Numbered from the stretch's first letter, positions 26,304 to 35,735 are shown. The stretch is 49,177 nt of DNA from Nitrospira sp. (GCA_029865225.1 JAOUHJ010000020.1:1-49177); one strand, 5' to 3'. Translations and numbers: made by a program. Notes: generated from the sequence alone by a model not told the origin.

Positions 26304-26536
26304 AGATTGGTCTCCTTCTTTCTTCTTCCGCCAGCCGTGCGTCGGAGCTGCACGCTAACAGAGATCTCCTGCCGAGGTACCTAATTTGGGTGGAGTCTCA
26401 CACAGGAACCATATGAAGTCAAGCACTTACCCAAGATCCTCGCGGTGCAAATCGGCTGACTATAGAGGTACCGCTTGGAAACACAAAGTCAATCGATCAT
26501 AACGCTGACTTGACGAGCACACGCTTGATGGTTGAG

Positions 26537-27733
26537 CTAGTAAGGAAAATCAAGCCCCGCAAAGATGGCCCCACCTTCCTTGCTGAACCCGTAGTCGATT
26601 CGTCCCACAACGTTAGGTCTGATGATTCCCCGAAATCCGATACCCGGTGTAATACGGTAGTCTTTGAAGCTCACATTCTTAAAAGAGTTGAACACTTGAC
26701 CGGTATCGATAAAGGGCGCGATCTCGAAGTCCGCGATGACCCCGGCAAGACGCGTCCGTAAGATGTGAATTCGTTCCTCGACACTGAAGGCAATCAATTG
26801 CTTATCGATATACCGGTCCACACCGAAACCACGTAGATTATTTTGTCCCCCCAATGAGCTTTGTTCATAGAATGGAACGTCCGATCCTAGGGTGGCCTGC
26901 AGTTCTCCACGCACTACCAGGATCGCTCGCTTCGACTCGCTGGCGAACATCCGCTTCACCTCAAGTCCATATCTCGAATACCACGGATCCGCGGCATTCT
27001 TGAAGTTGTAGTTCAGCTCGGCGTAGGCGGTGATCGCCGTCCCGTCGGTCGGCGTAACCAAATTGTTCCGAGTATCATAATGAAAACTCACCCGTTGACC
27101 GAGCACCGTCGCCCCGTCCGAACCAGGAGCCGAAGGGAATACCTCTCCCGTGAACGGAAGTTCCGTGCCTCCCTCCTGGATCGATTGCATGTGACGCAAT
27201 CGCTGACTGACTGCAATTTGCGTAACCTCATTCGCATAGACGCCGAACTTCCAGTTCAACCTCGTCTCGGAGGCCGTATAGTTGGTCTCCTGCTCTTTGA
27301 CGGTTGTCGGACCAAGGCCAAAAAACCGCACGGTCGCATTCTTAAAATGCATGGCACTGAATCCGATGCTGTAGCGCCCGTTACTGAAACCAGGGTCGAC
27401 ATAACTGACGAGAAATTTCCGCTCTATGCGTTGCGTCCAGGATGCGATGCCTCGGAGCTCTTTGCCTCCCGGTTCGTAACGGAATAGGTTGACGGTCCCA
27501 CGAGTGCCGACGATCGAGTTATACACCACCATCGGCGCAACCAAATACTTAAGGTCCCCATCCGGACCGGTGATGAGCGCTGGAACGATCATGCCGATAT
27601 CGTTACCATCGTTCTTACTGGTGCTCACGGCAGGGATAGGAAAAAATCGGACATCGGCACGGGCTGGGCCGGGAGAATAGAGGCACCAGCTCCCAAGCAA
27701 GAGGAGCATCAGACTGACGGCAAGGCTACGCAT
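26537..27733 (-). CDS. Outer-membrane beta-barrel, surface-antigen (Omp85-like) type
   Basis: A protein of about 398 residues with a signal peptide (cleavage near PARADVRF), an alternating-strand barrel and a terminal aromatic residue (FAGLDFPY). SSLGGQNNLRGFGVDRY matches the conserved barrel segment of Omp85-like surface antigens, with (V/I)RG-like LRGF. POTRA domains are absent; the N-terminus goes straight into the barrel. It is the last gene of the shc-hpnG-mla operon, directly after the MlaC-like gene, so it may be the outer-membrane exit or acceptor for the transported lipid. The start MRSLAVS at 27733 gives the better signal peptide. Confidence 0.75.
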   Translation of the reverse strand: MRSLAVSLMLLLLGSWCLYSPGPARADVRFFPIPAVSTSKNDGNDIGMIVPALITGPDGDLKYLVAPMVVYNSIVGTRGTVNLFRYEPGGKELRGIASWTQRIERKFLVSYVDPGFSNGRYSIGFSAMHFKNATVRFFGLGPTTVKEQETNYTASETRLNWKFGVYANEVTQIAVSQRLRHMQSIQEGGTELPFTGEVFPSAPGSDGATVLGQRVSFHYDTRNNLVTPTDGTAITAYAELNYNFKNAADPWYSRYGLEVKRMFASESKRAILVVRGELQATLGSDVPFYEQSSLGGQNNLRGFGVDRYIDKQLIAFSVEERIHILRTRLAGVIADFEIAPFIDTGQVFNSFKNVSFKDYRITPGIGFRGIIRPNVVGRIDYGFSKEGGAIFAGLDFPY

Positions 27734-27762
27734 ACACGTTTTCGTGGTCCCACAAACCAACG

Positions 27763-28401
27763 TTATGGCGCCTTGAGCTTGTCCGATTTCTTGCGGAGTT
27801 GATCGACAAGATCTGAATACGACGAGGCTCGAAGGATTTTTGTAAATTGCCCGCGATAGTTGTTCACCAAACTGATGTTATCCACCACGACATCATACAC
27901 CCGCCAGTCTTCAGCTTTGTTAATCAACCGATAATCGAGTGGAATCTCAGTTTTCCCCGAGAGGACTTTGGTCCGCACTTCCGCATACTCCTTCTCTGTA
28001 CGTTCGTTCAGATATTGAACCCCTTCACCGGAGTAGGTTTCAATCTTGTCCGCATACGAATTCGTCAGTAGCGTTCGAAACAAATCAACGAATTCTTGCT
28101 TCTGTTGATCGGTCAGCTGATTCCACGGAGCCCCGAGGGCTCGCCGAGACATTTCCGCATAATCAAATCGAGCCTCCACCACTTTTTCAAGCAGGTGCCG
28201 ACGCTCATCCACTTTATCTTTGTGCTTGAGGTCTTGATCGCGAACAATCCGAAGCACTTCGTCAATGGTCGTTTTCATGGCTTCCGTGGGAGGGCCCGCG
28301 TAGCCTGGGACAATCGACAACCCAACCATGATCATTGTCAGGAGCGCGATTGTACTCCAGCGGATAGTGGTCCGTAGGTCCTCAAGAATGCGCATGATCA
28401 T
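27763..28401 (-). CDS. MlaC/Ttg2D-family periplasmic lipid carrier (HpnM-like)
   Basis: A protein of about 212 residues with a signal peptide (GLSIVPGYAGPP) and the MlaC pattern VEARFDYAEMSRRALGAPWN, QQKQEFVDLFRTLLTNSYAD and, near the end, VVVDNISLVNNYRGQFTKIL. The family carries phospholipids between the membranes. HpnM of hopanoid clusters belongs to the same family, and because this operon starts with shc and hpnG, a hopanoid cargo is a fair inference. The start ATG 28401 has AGGGGATGG upstream. It follows mlaD. Confidence 0.88.
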   Translation of the reverse strand: MIMRILEDLRTTIRWSTIALLTMIMVGLSIVPGYAGPPTEAMKTTIDEVLRIVRDQDLKHKDKVDERRHLLEKVVEARFDYAEMSRRALGAPWNQLTDQQKQEFVDLFRTLLTNSYADKIETYSGEGVQYLNERTEKEYAEVRTKVLSGKTEIPLDYRLINKAEDWRVYDVVVDNISLVNNYRGQFTKILRASSYSDLVDQLRKKSDKLKAP

Positions 28402-28460
28402 TATTGCACCATCCCCTCTACTGAATTTCCACCTACCCGGATGACAGGCCACGGGCCGAG

Positions 28461-28904
28461 TTAATTGACTTTCCCGTGGACGTATTGACTCACCAACTCC
28501 TCGAGATCAAGCCCTGATTCCGTATCACGGATGGTATCTCCCGGTTTCAGGGGATCTCCACCACCACCAGGTGAAAGCGCAAGAAATTTTTCTCCGATGA
28601 TTCCTCGAGTTTTAATCGACGCGATGGTATCGGTATACAACGCGGTTCCATTTTGAACCGCCAGCCTCACGACCGCCCGATCGTCTTTGAGACTGATGCC
28701 CTTCACACGACCGACCTCCACACCGGCTATTTCAATCGTCGCTCCGGACTTCAAGCCTGACGCTGAATTGAACAGCGCATCCACTTCGTAGAGATCTCCG
28801 CCGATGATTTCCAATTTACCGAGCTTGATGGAAAGATACCCGAGGGAAATAATGCCGACCAGCACAAACACGCCGACCACTAATTCCAGTTTGCTCTTCC
28901 CCAT
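28461..28904 (-). CDS. mlaD: MlaD-like MCE-domain protein
   Basis: A 147-residue protein. An N-terminal transmembrane helix (about 7-26) is followed by one MCE domain with LFNSASGLKSGATIEIAGVE and VGRVKGISL, and FLALSPGGG. MCE proteins form hexameric rings in the periplasm through which lipids pass. It is shorter than proteobacterial MlaD (about 180), lacking most of the C-terminal helix. It lies 12 bp after mlaF. Confidence 0.9.
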   Translation of the reverse strand: MGKSKLELVVGVFVLVGIISLGYLSIKLGKLEIIGGDLYEVDALFNSASGLKSGATIEIAGVEVGRVKGISLKDDRAVVRLAVQNGTALYTDTIASIKTRGIIGEKFLALSPGGGGDPLKPGDTIRDTESGLDLEELVSQYVHGKVN

Positions 28905-28916
28905 CCTGAGACTCCT

Positions 28917-29675
28917 CTAGTTTGTGGAGATTGTACTGGCCAACGACACTGTCCCGCCGACCGAGATGAATTCCCGAATTTCAGGATCTGTGGTTCGTTG
29001 AAACTCAGCGGATTCCGCCATCACAGCAATTTTCCCGTGCTTCAGCATGGCCACATAATCCGAAATTCCAAAAATCTCTGGAATCTGATGACTCACCATC
29101 ACAGCAGTAAATCCGAACTTCCGCTGCATACCCGTGATGAGGTCATGGATCGACTTAGCCATAAGCGGATCAAGGCCGGTTGTCGGTTCGTCAAAGAGGA
29201 TGATCTCCGGTTGCATCACGAGCGCGCGAGCCAGACCCGCACGTTTACGCATACCACCACTCAACTCAGCCGGAAATTTGTGTCCCATATCTGCTAAGCC
29301 GACCTGTTCGAGCTTTTCCTCAACCCGCTGAGTCACCTCGACACCTTTCATGCGAAGTTTCTCTCTGAGCGGAAACGCAACATTTTCAAAGACAGTCAGT
29401 GAATCGAATAACGCCGCCCCCTGGAAGAGCATCGCAAACCGCTTGCGAACCTCGTTGAGGGCCTGTCCGCGGAGTCGTGAGATCTCCACCCCATCCACCC
29501 AGACTTCTCCGGAGTCCGGCTGAAACAAGCCAATCATGTGTTTCAGCAAGACACTCTTCCCTTCTCCACTTCGGCCGATGATCGTCGTGAGCTTCCCTTC
29601 GGGAACGGTCAGATCGACCCCTCGCAAGACAGGTTGCCCCCCTAGCGTTTTAGTCACGCCGACAAGCTTCAACAT
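28917..29675 (-). CDS. mlaF: MlaF-like ABC transporter ATPase
   Basis: An ATPase of about 252 residues with Walker A GRSGEGKSVLLKH, Q-loop MLFQGAALFDSLTVFENVAF (typical of the Mla subfamily), signature LSGGMRKRAGLARAL, Walker B IILFDEPTTGLDP and H-loop MVSHQ. It powers lipid movement through MlaE and MlaD. The start at 29675 (MLKLVG) lies 2 bp after the mlaE stop codon. Confidence 0.93.
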   Translation of the reverse strand: MLKLVGVTKTLGGQPVLRGVDLTVPEGKLTTIIGRSGEGKSVLLKHMIGLFQPDSGEVWVDGVEISRLRGQALNEVRKRFAMLFQGAALFDSLTVFENVAFPLREKLRMKGVEVTQRVEEKLEQVGLADMGHKFPAELSGGMRKRAGLARALVMQPEIILFDEPTTGLDPLMAKSIHDLITGMQRKFGFTAVMVSHQIPEIFGISDYVAMLKHGKIAVMAESAEFQRTTDPEIREFISVGGTVSLASTISTN

Positions 29676-29677
29676 GG

Positions 29678-30451
29678 CTACAAGAGAACCGACGTTAAAA
29701 AGTAGTCCCACACGAGAATCAAGACCGACGACAACACGACAGCCTCAGTCGTGGCGGTTCCGAGGCCTTCGGCACTCATCTTCGTGTAGAACCCTTTATA
29801 GCAACAAACCCAGCTTATAATCAGCCCGAAACTGATGGATTTGAGGATGCCTCCATAGACATCTTTCCACTCCACCGCGGACTCGATGGAATTCCAGTAC
29901 GATCCGGCATTCACACCGAGCAAATCCACACCGACAAGATGGCCGCCATAGATCCCCACCACATCAAAGATGGCAACCAGCAGTGGCACACCGATCAACC
30001 CGGCAAGCAGTTTCGGAGCAATGAGATATTGGAGGGGGTTGATGGCCATGGTGTCGAGCGCATCGATCTGTTCCGTGATCCGCATGATCCCGATCTCTGC
30101 CGTCATGGCCGAACCGGCCCGAGCCGTGACCATGAGTGCCGCCAGCACCGGGCCCAATTCGCGAATCATACTGAGCGCGACCGCGGACCCTAACAACCCT
30201 TCGGAGCCGAACTTCCTCAATGTGTAGTACCCTTGCAACGCTAACACCATTCCCGTGAAGGCCGCAGTCAATACGACGACAAACGTCGACTTGTAACCGA
30301 TAAAGTGGAGTTGTTTGACGATCTGACTGATTCGTAACGGCGGACGGGCCAACCACGCAAAGGAGGATGTGACAAAGATCAGCATCCGACCCATTTCGCT
30401 GATGTAGGTGAGGGCCCAACGGCCGAGGTATTCAAGCAGCGCCATAGTCAC
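29678..30451 (-). CDS. mlaE: MlaE-like ABC transporter permease
   Basis: A 257-residue inner-membrane permease with five or six helices. Family marks are FTGMVLALQGYYTLRKFGSE, SMIRELGPVLAALMVTARAG and the EQIDAL coupling motif, then DTMAINPLQYLI. The first possible start, GTG 30451, overlaps the hpnG stop in the sequence GTGA, while ATG 30445 is also possible. Overlap with hpnG implies coupled expression of hopanoid synthesis and lipid transport. Confidence 0.93.
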   Translation of the reverse strand: MTMALLEYLGRWALTYISEMGRMLIFVTSSFAWLARPPLRISQIVKQLHFIGYKSTFVVVLTAAFTGMVLALQGYYTLRKFGSEGLLGSAVALSMIRELGPVLAALMVTARAGSAMTAEIGIMRITEQIDALDTMAINPLQYLIAPKLLAGLIGVPLLVAIFDVVGIYGGHLVGVDLLGVNAGSYWNSIESAVEWKDVYGGILKSISFGLIISWVCCYKGFYTKMSAEGLGTATTEAVVLSSVLILVWDYFLTSVLL

Positions 30452-31281
30452 ATCAATGAAAGTTCTCGCGGTTGTGTTTCGATTGTCATACTTGCAACGT
30501 ACTGCCGAACAAAATCCGTCAACGCCTGTGCCGCAACGGTACTCTGGCGACGAAGTCGGCCTAGCCCCAAGAGGCTTGACGGAGTCGTTAACATAGCGGC
30601 AACGCCCTTGACCCAGCCAGTGGGATTAAGAAATAGGTTGAAGTCAAGCGGGAGGTCTTCGTCGAGAAGATCCGACACAGATCGAATAACGACGAACGGG
30701 ACTTGCGCCCGACTGGCCTCAGCAGCCAACGCCGCACTCTCCATATCGAGACCGATCGCTTCAGTACTCTTTGCAAACTCACGTTTTTCCTTAGCGCTGC
30801 CGACCACACGATCCGTGGAGACAAACCGACCGATGCGCTCCGGTGGCACCATGGTCTTAAGAACGGTCAATGCAAGGTTCCGTTCATTTCTTGGTACTAC
30901 CAAAGACGGTGTTTGTACAGACTTTGAACTTTGCTCGGTTCTCTGCACGACTTCGAGTCCCACTAACAGTGCCCCAATGTCTACCTCGATGAGTGCACAA
31001 GCAAATCCTGCTGATACCACAAGGTCAATGGGTTGCTCCACGAGCAATTGGCTGGCACTTCGTCTCGCCTTCTCCAAACCCATCCCTGTTTGGACCACCC
31101 AGTATTCCTCACCTCCGACCGAGTGCACATGCACAGGGATACCGCCAAGACATTGCTCAACCCCAGGGGGAAACGCAGCCTGAACGGCCTTCCTTTCCCA
31201 GGAGGTGGCGGTAAAAATGACCGTACGTTTAGGTAGCACAGCTCCCGAAGAGAGCAAGGCAAGAGCACCGGGAGAGGTCAA
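30448..31281 (-). CDS. hpnG: HpnG-like hopanoid-associated nucleoside phosphorylase
   Basis: A 277-residue protein of the purine/MTA-SAH nucleosidase superfamily, with VVQTGMGLEKARRSASQLL, LVVSAGFACAL, GLDMESAALAAEA and VIRSVSDLLDEDLP. HpnG cleaves adenine from adenosylhopane to give ribosylhopane or its phosphate. The frame starts at TTG 31281, whose bases overlap the shc stop; a GTG at 31239 (VLPKRTV) is an alternative. The short overlaps on both sides fix it in one operon with shc and mlaE. Confidence 0.85.
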   Translation of the reverse strand: MTSPGALALLSSGAVLPKRTVIFTATSWERKAVQAAFPPGVEQCLGGIPVHVHSVGGEEYWVVQTGMGLEKARRSASQLLVEQPIDLVVSAGFACALIEVDIGALLVGLEVVQRTEQSSKSVQTPSLVVPRNERNLALTVLKTMVPPERIGRFVSTDRVVGSAKEKREFAKSTEAIGLDMESAALAAEASRAQVPFVVIRSVSDLLDEDLPLDFNLFLNPTGWVKGVAAMLTTPSSLLGLGRLRRQSTVAAQALTDFVRQYVASMTIETQPRELSLM

Positions 31282-33458
31282 TGTTCGGACCGATATGAGT
31301 CGGTCCCTGGAATGTGATGACGCAGTTCATCGGCCCGCATTTTCCCTCGAGAACGAAGATTTCGACACATCGCCAGAGCCCACAATGGGAAATACTGGCA
31401 ATACCAGTGGTACCGAAGATAAAACACCCGAGGAAATCCCGTACCGGTGTGCATAATCTCTTCCCACGATCCGTCTTTCTTCTGGTGACGAAGCAAGAAT
31501 TGCACCCCGCGCGCCACGCTCAACGAATCGATTGCGCCGGCCGACATGAGGGCCATCAATGCCCATGCGGTTTGCGAGGGCGTGCTTTCTCCTCGCCCTT
31601 GATGCTCCGCATCCTTGTATGAAAGACAGGACTCACCCCAGCCACCATCCGCATTCTGTCGTGACTCCAGCCAGGACACGGCCCGACGAATATAGGGTGC
31701 CGACAGATCTTCCCCGATTGCCCTTAGCCCCGCCAGAACGGACCACGTACCATAAATGTAGTTAACGCCCCACCGCCCATACCAACTGCCATCTTCCTCT
31801 TGCTCCTTTTTCAGGAAGGCCAATGCCGGCCCGGCAGATGGATGCGTCTTGTCGTACCCGAGCGCACCAAGCATCTCCAAACAGCGCCCAGCTAAGTCCG
31901 AGGTGCTAGGATCCAACAACGCCTTATGATCGGCGAACGGGATATAGTTGAAGACCACACGGTTGTTGTCTTTATCGTATGCGCCCCAGCCGCCATCGGA
32001 ACCCTGCATGGCCAGCACCCATCGCATCCCGCGACCAATAGAGTCGTTGACCTCTTGCTCTTGACCAAGGATCTTGAGTTTGGACAGGGCCATAATGACG
32101 ACCGCAGAGTCATCCACATCGGGATAGAGCTCGTTCTCGAACTGGAAGTACCAGCCACCCGGTTCCGCATCCGGCGAAGAGATGATCCAGTCACCCACCG
32201 TCTTTGTTTGCCGAGACATCAAATAGCGACCAGCTTCTTGGAGGGCAGGATGATCTTGCGCAACTCCTGCCTCGACCAGCGCATTCGTCAACAAAGCCGT
32301 ATCCCAGATAGGAGAAAAACACGGCTGTAGATGAAGCGTGGGAAGCATCTCCCCGTCGATCATCACGGAATCATAGACTTCCAACTCTTCGATTTCACGC
32401 AACGCCTTGACGACCAGGGGATCGTCCGCATCGTACCCAAGACACTCGAGCGCCATGATGGAGTTCGCCATCGCCGGATAGATTGCACCAAGCCCGCCTG
32501 ATCCCTTGATGTGATCCACCATCCATGTCGCAGCCTTATGGAGTGCCTTTTCCCGCAAGACCCGCATAGGCATCCGGTCATACAACTTCAACATGGCATC
32601 CAGCGCCACAAAGAAGTTGTGAGGCGTGAGCCAGGCCTGATCCTTGTTGAAAGGAGGATACTTCCAATACCGAACTTCCCCACGAGGGATGGGGTATAAC
32701 TCATCGATGCCTTGCTCGCGCGGGATCTGGCAAACCGGTCTGTGGGCAAAGACGATCAGCAAGGGAATCAAGACCGCCCGAGACCAATACGAGATCGCAT
32801 AGATACTGAAGTAGAACTTCTTCGGGAGCAGCATGATTTCAACGGGCATGTGCGGAACGCCTTCCCAATCATACTGATCGAACAACGCCAGCGTGATTTT
32901 TGTAAACACGTTGGCTTGCAACACCCCACCCATCGCCAAGATTCGCTCTTTGGCTTGGACCATGAACGGTTCATCCGCTGAGACGCCGCTCAACTTGAGT
33001 GCAAAATAGGCCTTGACCGAGGCACTGATTTCGGCCGGCCCGCCGTAATGGATCGGCCAGCCCCCATCGGGTAATTGCGTCGACTTGAGGTATCGGACGG
33101 CTTTCTGCTCCCGTTCAGGATCCACACGATCGAGGAAGCGGCGCAGCATCAAATACTCGGAGGTCAGCGTCGTATCCGCCTCCAGTTCGGCAACCCAGTA
33201 TCCCTCCGGATGTTGCCTATTGAAGAACCAGGACTGACTCCGCTTAATGGCATCATCCACCGCATCCGGTTGGCTGACGGTATGCCCACTGGGCCTGCGA
33301 GACGTCGAAGAATCCAATACCGGTAGAACCACTGGTTTTTCCGAGACTAACCGAAGCGACGCCATCGAGCTGTATTCTCTCGCAGGGTCAAATCCCCCAC
33401 GCGCGTTCGCAAGTAGACTATCGGAGAGGCGGCTGAAGATCGCCTTAATGATGTTCAT
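31278..33458 (-). CDS. shc: Squalene-hopene cyclase
   Basis: A 726-residue protein with the catalytic DxDD motif (YPDVDDSAVV, residues 447-450) and multiple QW repeats, such as QLPDGGWP, QGSDGGWGAYD, QEEDGSWYGRWG, QNADGGWGES and QKKDGSWEE. It cyclises squalene to hopene on the inner membrane. It opens an operon with hpnG and mla genes. Squalene synthase genes are not in this window. The N-terminal 60 residues are longer than in many family members and look unstructured. Confidence 0.96.
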   Translation of the reverse strand: MNIIKAIFSRLSDSLLANARGGFDPAREYSSMASLRLVSEKPVVLPVLDSSTSRRPSGHTVSQPDAVDDAIKRSQSWFFNRQHPEGYWVAELEADTTLTSEYLMLRRFLDRVDPEREQKAVRYLKSTQLPDGGWPIHYGGPAEISASVKAYFALKLSGVSADEPFMVQAKERILAMGGVLQANVFTKITLALFDQYDWEGVPHMPVEIMLLPKKFYFSIYAISYWSRAVLIPLLIVFAHRPVCQIPREQGIDELYPIPRGEVRYWKYPPFNKDQAWLTPHNFFVALDAMLKLYDRMPMRVLREKALHKAATWMVDHIKGSGGLGAIYPAMANSIMALECLGYDADDPLVVKALREIEELEVYDSVMIDGEMLPTLHLQPCFSPIWDTALLTNALVEAGVAQDHPALQEAGRYLMSRQTKTVGDWIISSPDAEPGGWYFQFENELYPDVDDSAVVIMALSKLKILGQEQEVNDSIGRGMRWVLAMQGSDGGWGAYDKDNNRVVFNYIPFADHKALLDPSTSDLAGRCLEMLGALGYDKTHPSAGPALAFLKKEQEEDGSWYGRWGVNYIYGTWSVLAGLRAIGEDLSAPYIRRAVSWLESRQNADGGWGESCLSYKDAEHQGRGESTPSQTAWALMALMSAGAIDSLSVARGVQFLLRHQKKDGSWEEIMHTGTGFPRVFYLRYHWYCQYFPLWALAMCRNLRSRGKMRADELRHHIPGTDSYRSEH

Positions 33459-34085
33459 GAATAGTTAGGACTCAAGAGAAATAACTGCGGCAGGCGAAAG
33501 ACCGACATCTATAGAAGGTCTCCCTTAATATGGTTCCTCACAACATGCACATACGCAGCACAGCTCTATATAACAGACACCTAAAACCGAGTCAAGCAAG
33601 GGAGACGGGAAGTGCCTGATGTACATATGTATTTTCGGGTATCTGAGAGTGTAGACGCCCTCTAGGTCCGGAGCATAGACGTATTGTCGTGATACATCAC
33701 GACAGAACCATCCCTTTCAAACCATGCGCTAGAGCTTCAATTGGATTTAGACATGGTCTGGCTTGGTTTGGCGTGGCCGCCACACCGGGTAGCTCTTCCA
33801 AACAAGATACTGGTATAAGACAAGCCAACGGTGTTAGACAGAAGGTTATGCGACCGATGGGACCTGCTTTGAAATCGTCCCTGTATAGCTAGGAGAACCA
33901 GTTGTGAGCGAGCCACAGCGATCACCTCCCCATCAGAAAGTAATAGGCTACTCGATCCACTTCTAGTATCGCGTTCGTATCTTCAGATGAATTTCGGAGA
34001 TGGGTTATCCCGTGACACATGCTCATTTCAGCAATCGCTGCATGTGTCCGGGTGATAAATTGCTACTTGAGGAGGTTGCATTAAC
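33459..34085. other. 627-bp intergenic region between divergent operons
   Basis: It separates shc (minus) from the CopD-fusion gene (plus), so it should hold both promoters. A perfect 9-bp inverted repeat lies at 33685-33704. A good ribosome-binding site, GAGGAGG, lies 11 bp before ATG 34086. The open frame at 33689-33892 begins inside the palindrome and resembles no family; I do not call it a gene. A regulatory RNA cannot be excluded. Confidence 0.5.
33685..33704. promoter_or_regulatory. Perfect palindrome, candidate operator
   Basis: TGTCGTGAT-AC-ATCACGACA, a perfect inverted repeat with 9-bp arms. There is no T tract, so a terminator is unlikely. The size and symmetry fit a dimeric repressor site. 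It lies about 230 bp upstream of shc and about 380 bp upstream of the CopD-fusion gene; the regulator is unknown. Confidence 0.5.
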
Positions 34086-35711
34086 ATGACAATGGCATCT
34101 TCACCACCTAGTGCGGTCCATCCCACCCTTGCGATCCTCTTGGTCGTGGGAATATTCACGTTTCTAGCGGCAGTCTTCGCCGTAACCGGCAAACGTCCGG
34201 CCAAGCAGACAACATGGCTTGGGATCGGAACCCTCAAATGGCTCTCTGCACTAGGACTCGTGGTTTTAGCCGCCGTGTTGGTCACAGGATTGAACGCGGC
34301 ACATCCTTTGATGGATAAGAATTATGCGGCCGTATTCGTCACAACCTCCGGCTGGTTGCTCGTTGCAAAGCTGACGATTACCTGTCTCATTCTGGCCATT
34401 GCGTTGCGAATCCATATTGTCTCGTTGCCGACCATTGCCAACGATCCGGAGTCGGCGACAACTGCGAAGCGCAGCCTCCGACGATGGGTTGTCGTCGAAG
34501 GTATTCTTACGCTTCCGCTCCTATGGGCAGGACACATGGTGGCAAACGAGCACCCGCCAAATCATGCGGTCATCTACACCTGGCCATATCCCTTCCGCTT
34601 CTCCATCATGAACACATGGGGTATGGCCATGCTGGACGCCGTAATCGGCGTATGGGTGGCGATTACTCTGCTTATCATAGCAGGAGCCATCACATTACGC
34701 GCTTTAATGAAGGGCGGGCGATCAAGCTGGCGGTTTGGCCTACCTACCGTGCTGGTAGTGTTGGCGCTCGCCGTTGGCGCATACGCCCTGTCTATTAAGG
34801 CCTATCCAGAAACCTACCGTGATACCCCGGTCCCGTTTAAGTCAGAATCCGTCGCTCACGCCATGACCATCTTCGCCGAAAACTGTGTCCCCTGCCACGG
34901 ACATCAAGCCAAGGGTGACGGCATTTTGTCCAAAACCTTACCGAAAAAACCGATCGATTTACTCACGGAACCTCACGCGACCATGCATACTCCAGGAGAT
35001 TTTTTCCATTGGCTCACCAATGGCGTTCCCGGAACGGGCATGCCTGCATGGGGGGAAAAATTTTCTGACAAGGAGCGCTGGGACCTCGTCAATCTCATTC
35101 ATGCCATTAATCGCGGCTATCAAGCGCGCATTATGAATACTCGGATCCTCCCCAACCAACCATTTCTTGCACCTCCAGGCTTCTCCTATACCACCCATGA
35201 CGGAACCACCGGCAGGTTGAAAGACTTCCGTGGGGAAAAAGCCGTCCTGCTGGTCCTGTTTTCGTGGCCGGACTCGCGCGATCGACTCGATCAACTCCGG
35301 CTCGCCTACCCGTCGTTACGAGACCACAAGGCCGAGGTTTTGGCCGTACCACTGACGGAGCTCACCTCGCAGCAGATCGCCGATATTGGGAAGGACATCC
35401 CTTTCCCCTTGGTTGAAAAGGAGGCAGCCGAGATCGCCCGCACATATTCGCTGTTCCGCAGAACGATCTCTCATCCCGACCTGATGGGGCCGGCAACCGT
35501 CCCAAAGCATATGGAGTTCCTGTTCGACCGCTTCGGATACTTGCGGGCACGGTGGATCCCTGAAACCGATGCAGCCGACTGGAAAGACATCGAGTTCGTG
35601 ACTCAACAGGTGGATCAATTGAATCAGGAACAGGAAATCATGCCTCCACCTCCCGACTACGTGCAGGAGTCAGGACATGATATGCACATGATGGGCGGGA
35701 TGAAGATGTAA
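34086..35711 (+). CDS. CopD-like membrane/cytochrome c/thioredoxin-fold fusion
   Basis: A 541-residue protein in three parts. Residues 10-235 contain about six helices with His-bearing segments (LLWAGHMVANEHPPNH) like CopD-type copper or DUF2231-type membrane domains. Residues 255-345 form a cytochrome c domain with heme site CVPCH (267-271) and MPAW as probable axial Met. Residues 360-500 resemble a thioredoxin/redoxin fold (GRLKDFRGEKAVLLVLFSWP), but the CxxC Cys residues are absent (WPDSRD). The tail HDMHMMGGMKM could bind copper. GAGGAGG precedes the start. Inferred role: copper handling or redox sensing at the membrane. Confidence 0.7.
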   Translation: MTMASSPPSAVHPTLAILLVVGIFTFLAAVFAVTGKRPAKQTTWLGIGTLKWLSALGLVVLAAVLVTGLNAAHPLMDKNYAAVFVTTSGWLLVAKLTITCLILAIALRIHIVSLPTIANDPESATTAKRSLRRWVVVEGILTLPLLWAGHMVANEHPPNHAVIYTWPYPFRFSIMNTWGMAMLDAVIGVWVAITLLIIAGAITLRALMKGGRSSWRFGLPTVLVVLALAVGAYALSIKAYPETYRDTPVPFKSESVAHAMTIFAENCVPCHGHQAKGDGILSKTLPKKPIDLLTEPHATMHTPGDFFHWLTNGVPGTGMPAWGEKFSDKERWDLVNLIHAINRGYQARIMNTRILPNQPFLAPPGFSYTTHDGTTGRLKDFRGEKAVLLVLFSWPDSRDRLDQLRLAYPSLRDHKAEVLAVPLTELTSQQIADIGKDIPFPLVEKEAAEIARTYSLFRRTISHPDLMGPATVPKHMEFLFDRFGYLRARWIPETDAADWKDIEFVTQQVDQLNQEQEIMPPPPDYVQESGHDMHMMGGMKM

Positions 35712-35735
35712 TCAGCGGACTACGGTGCCCAAGGA

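Noticed and set aside
33689-33892. 67-aa ORF in the long intergenic region
   Set aside because: It begins within a perfect palindrome and matches nothing; no ribosome-binding site is seen.
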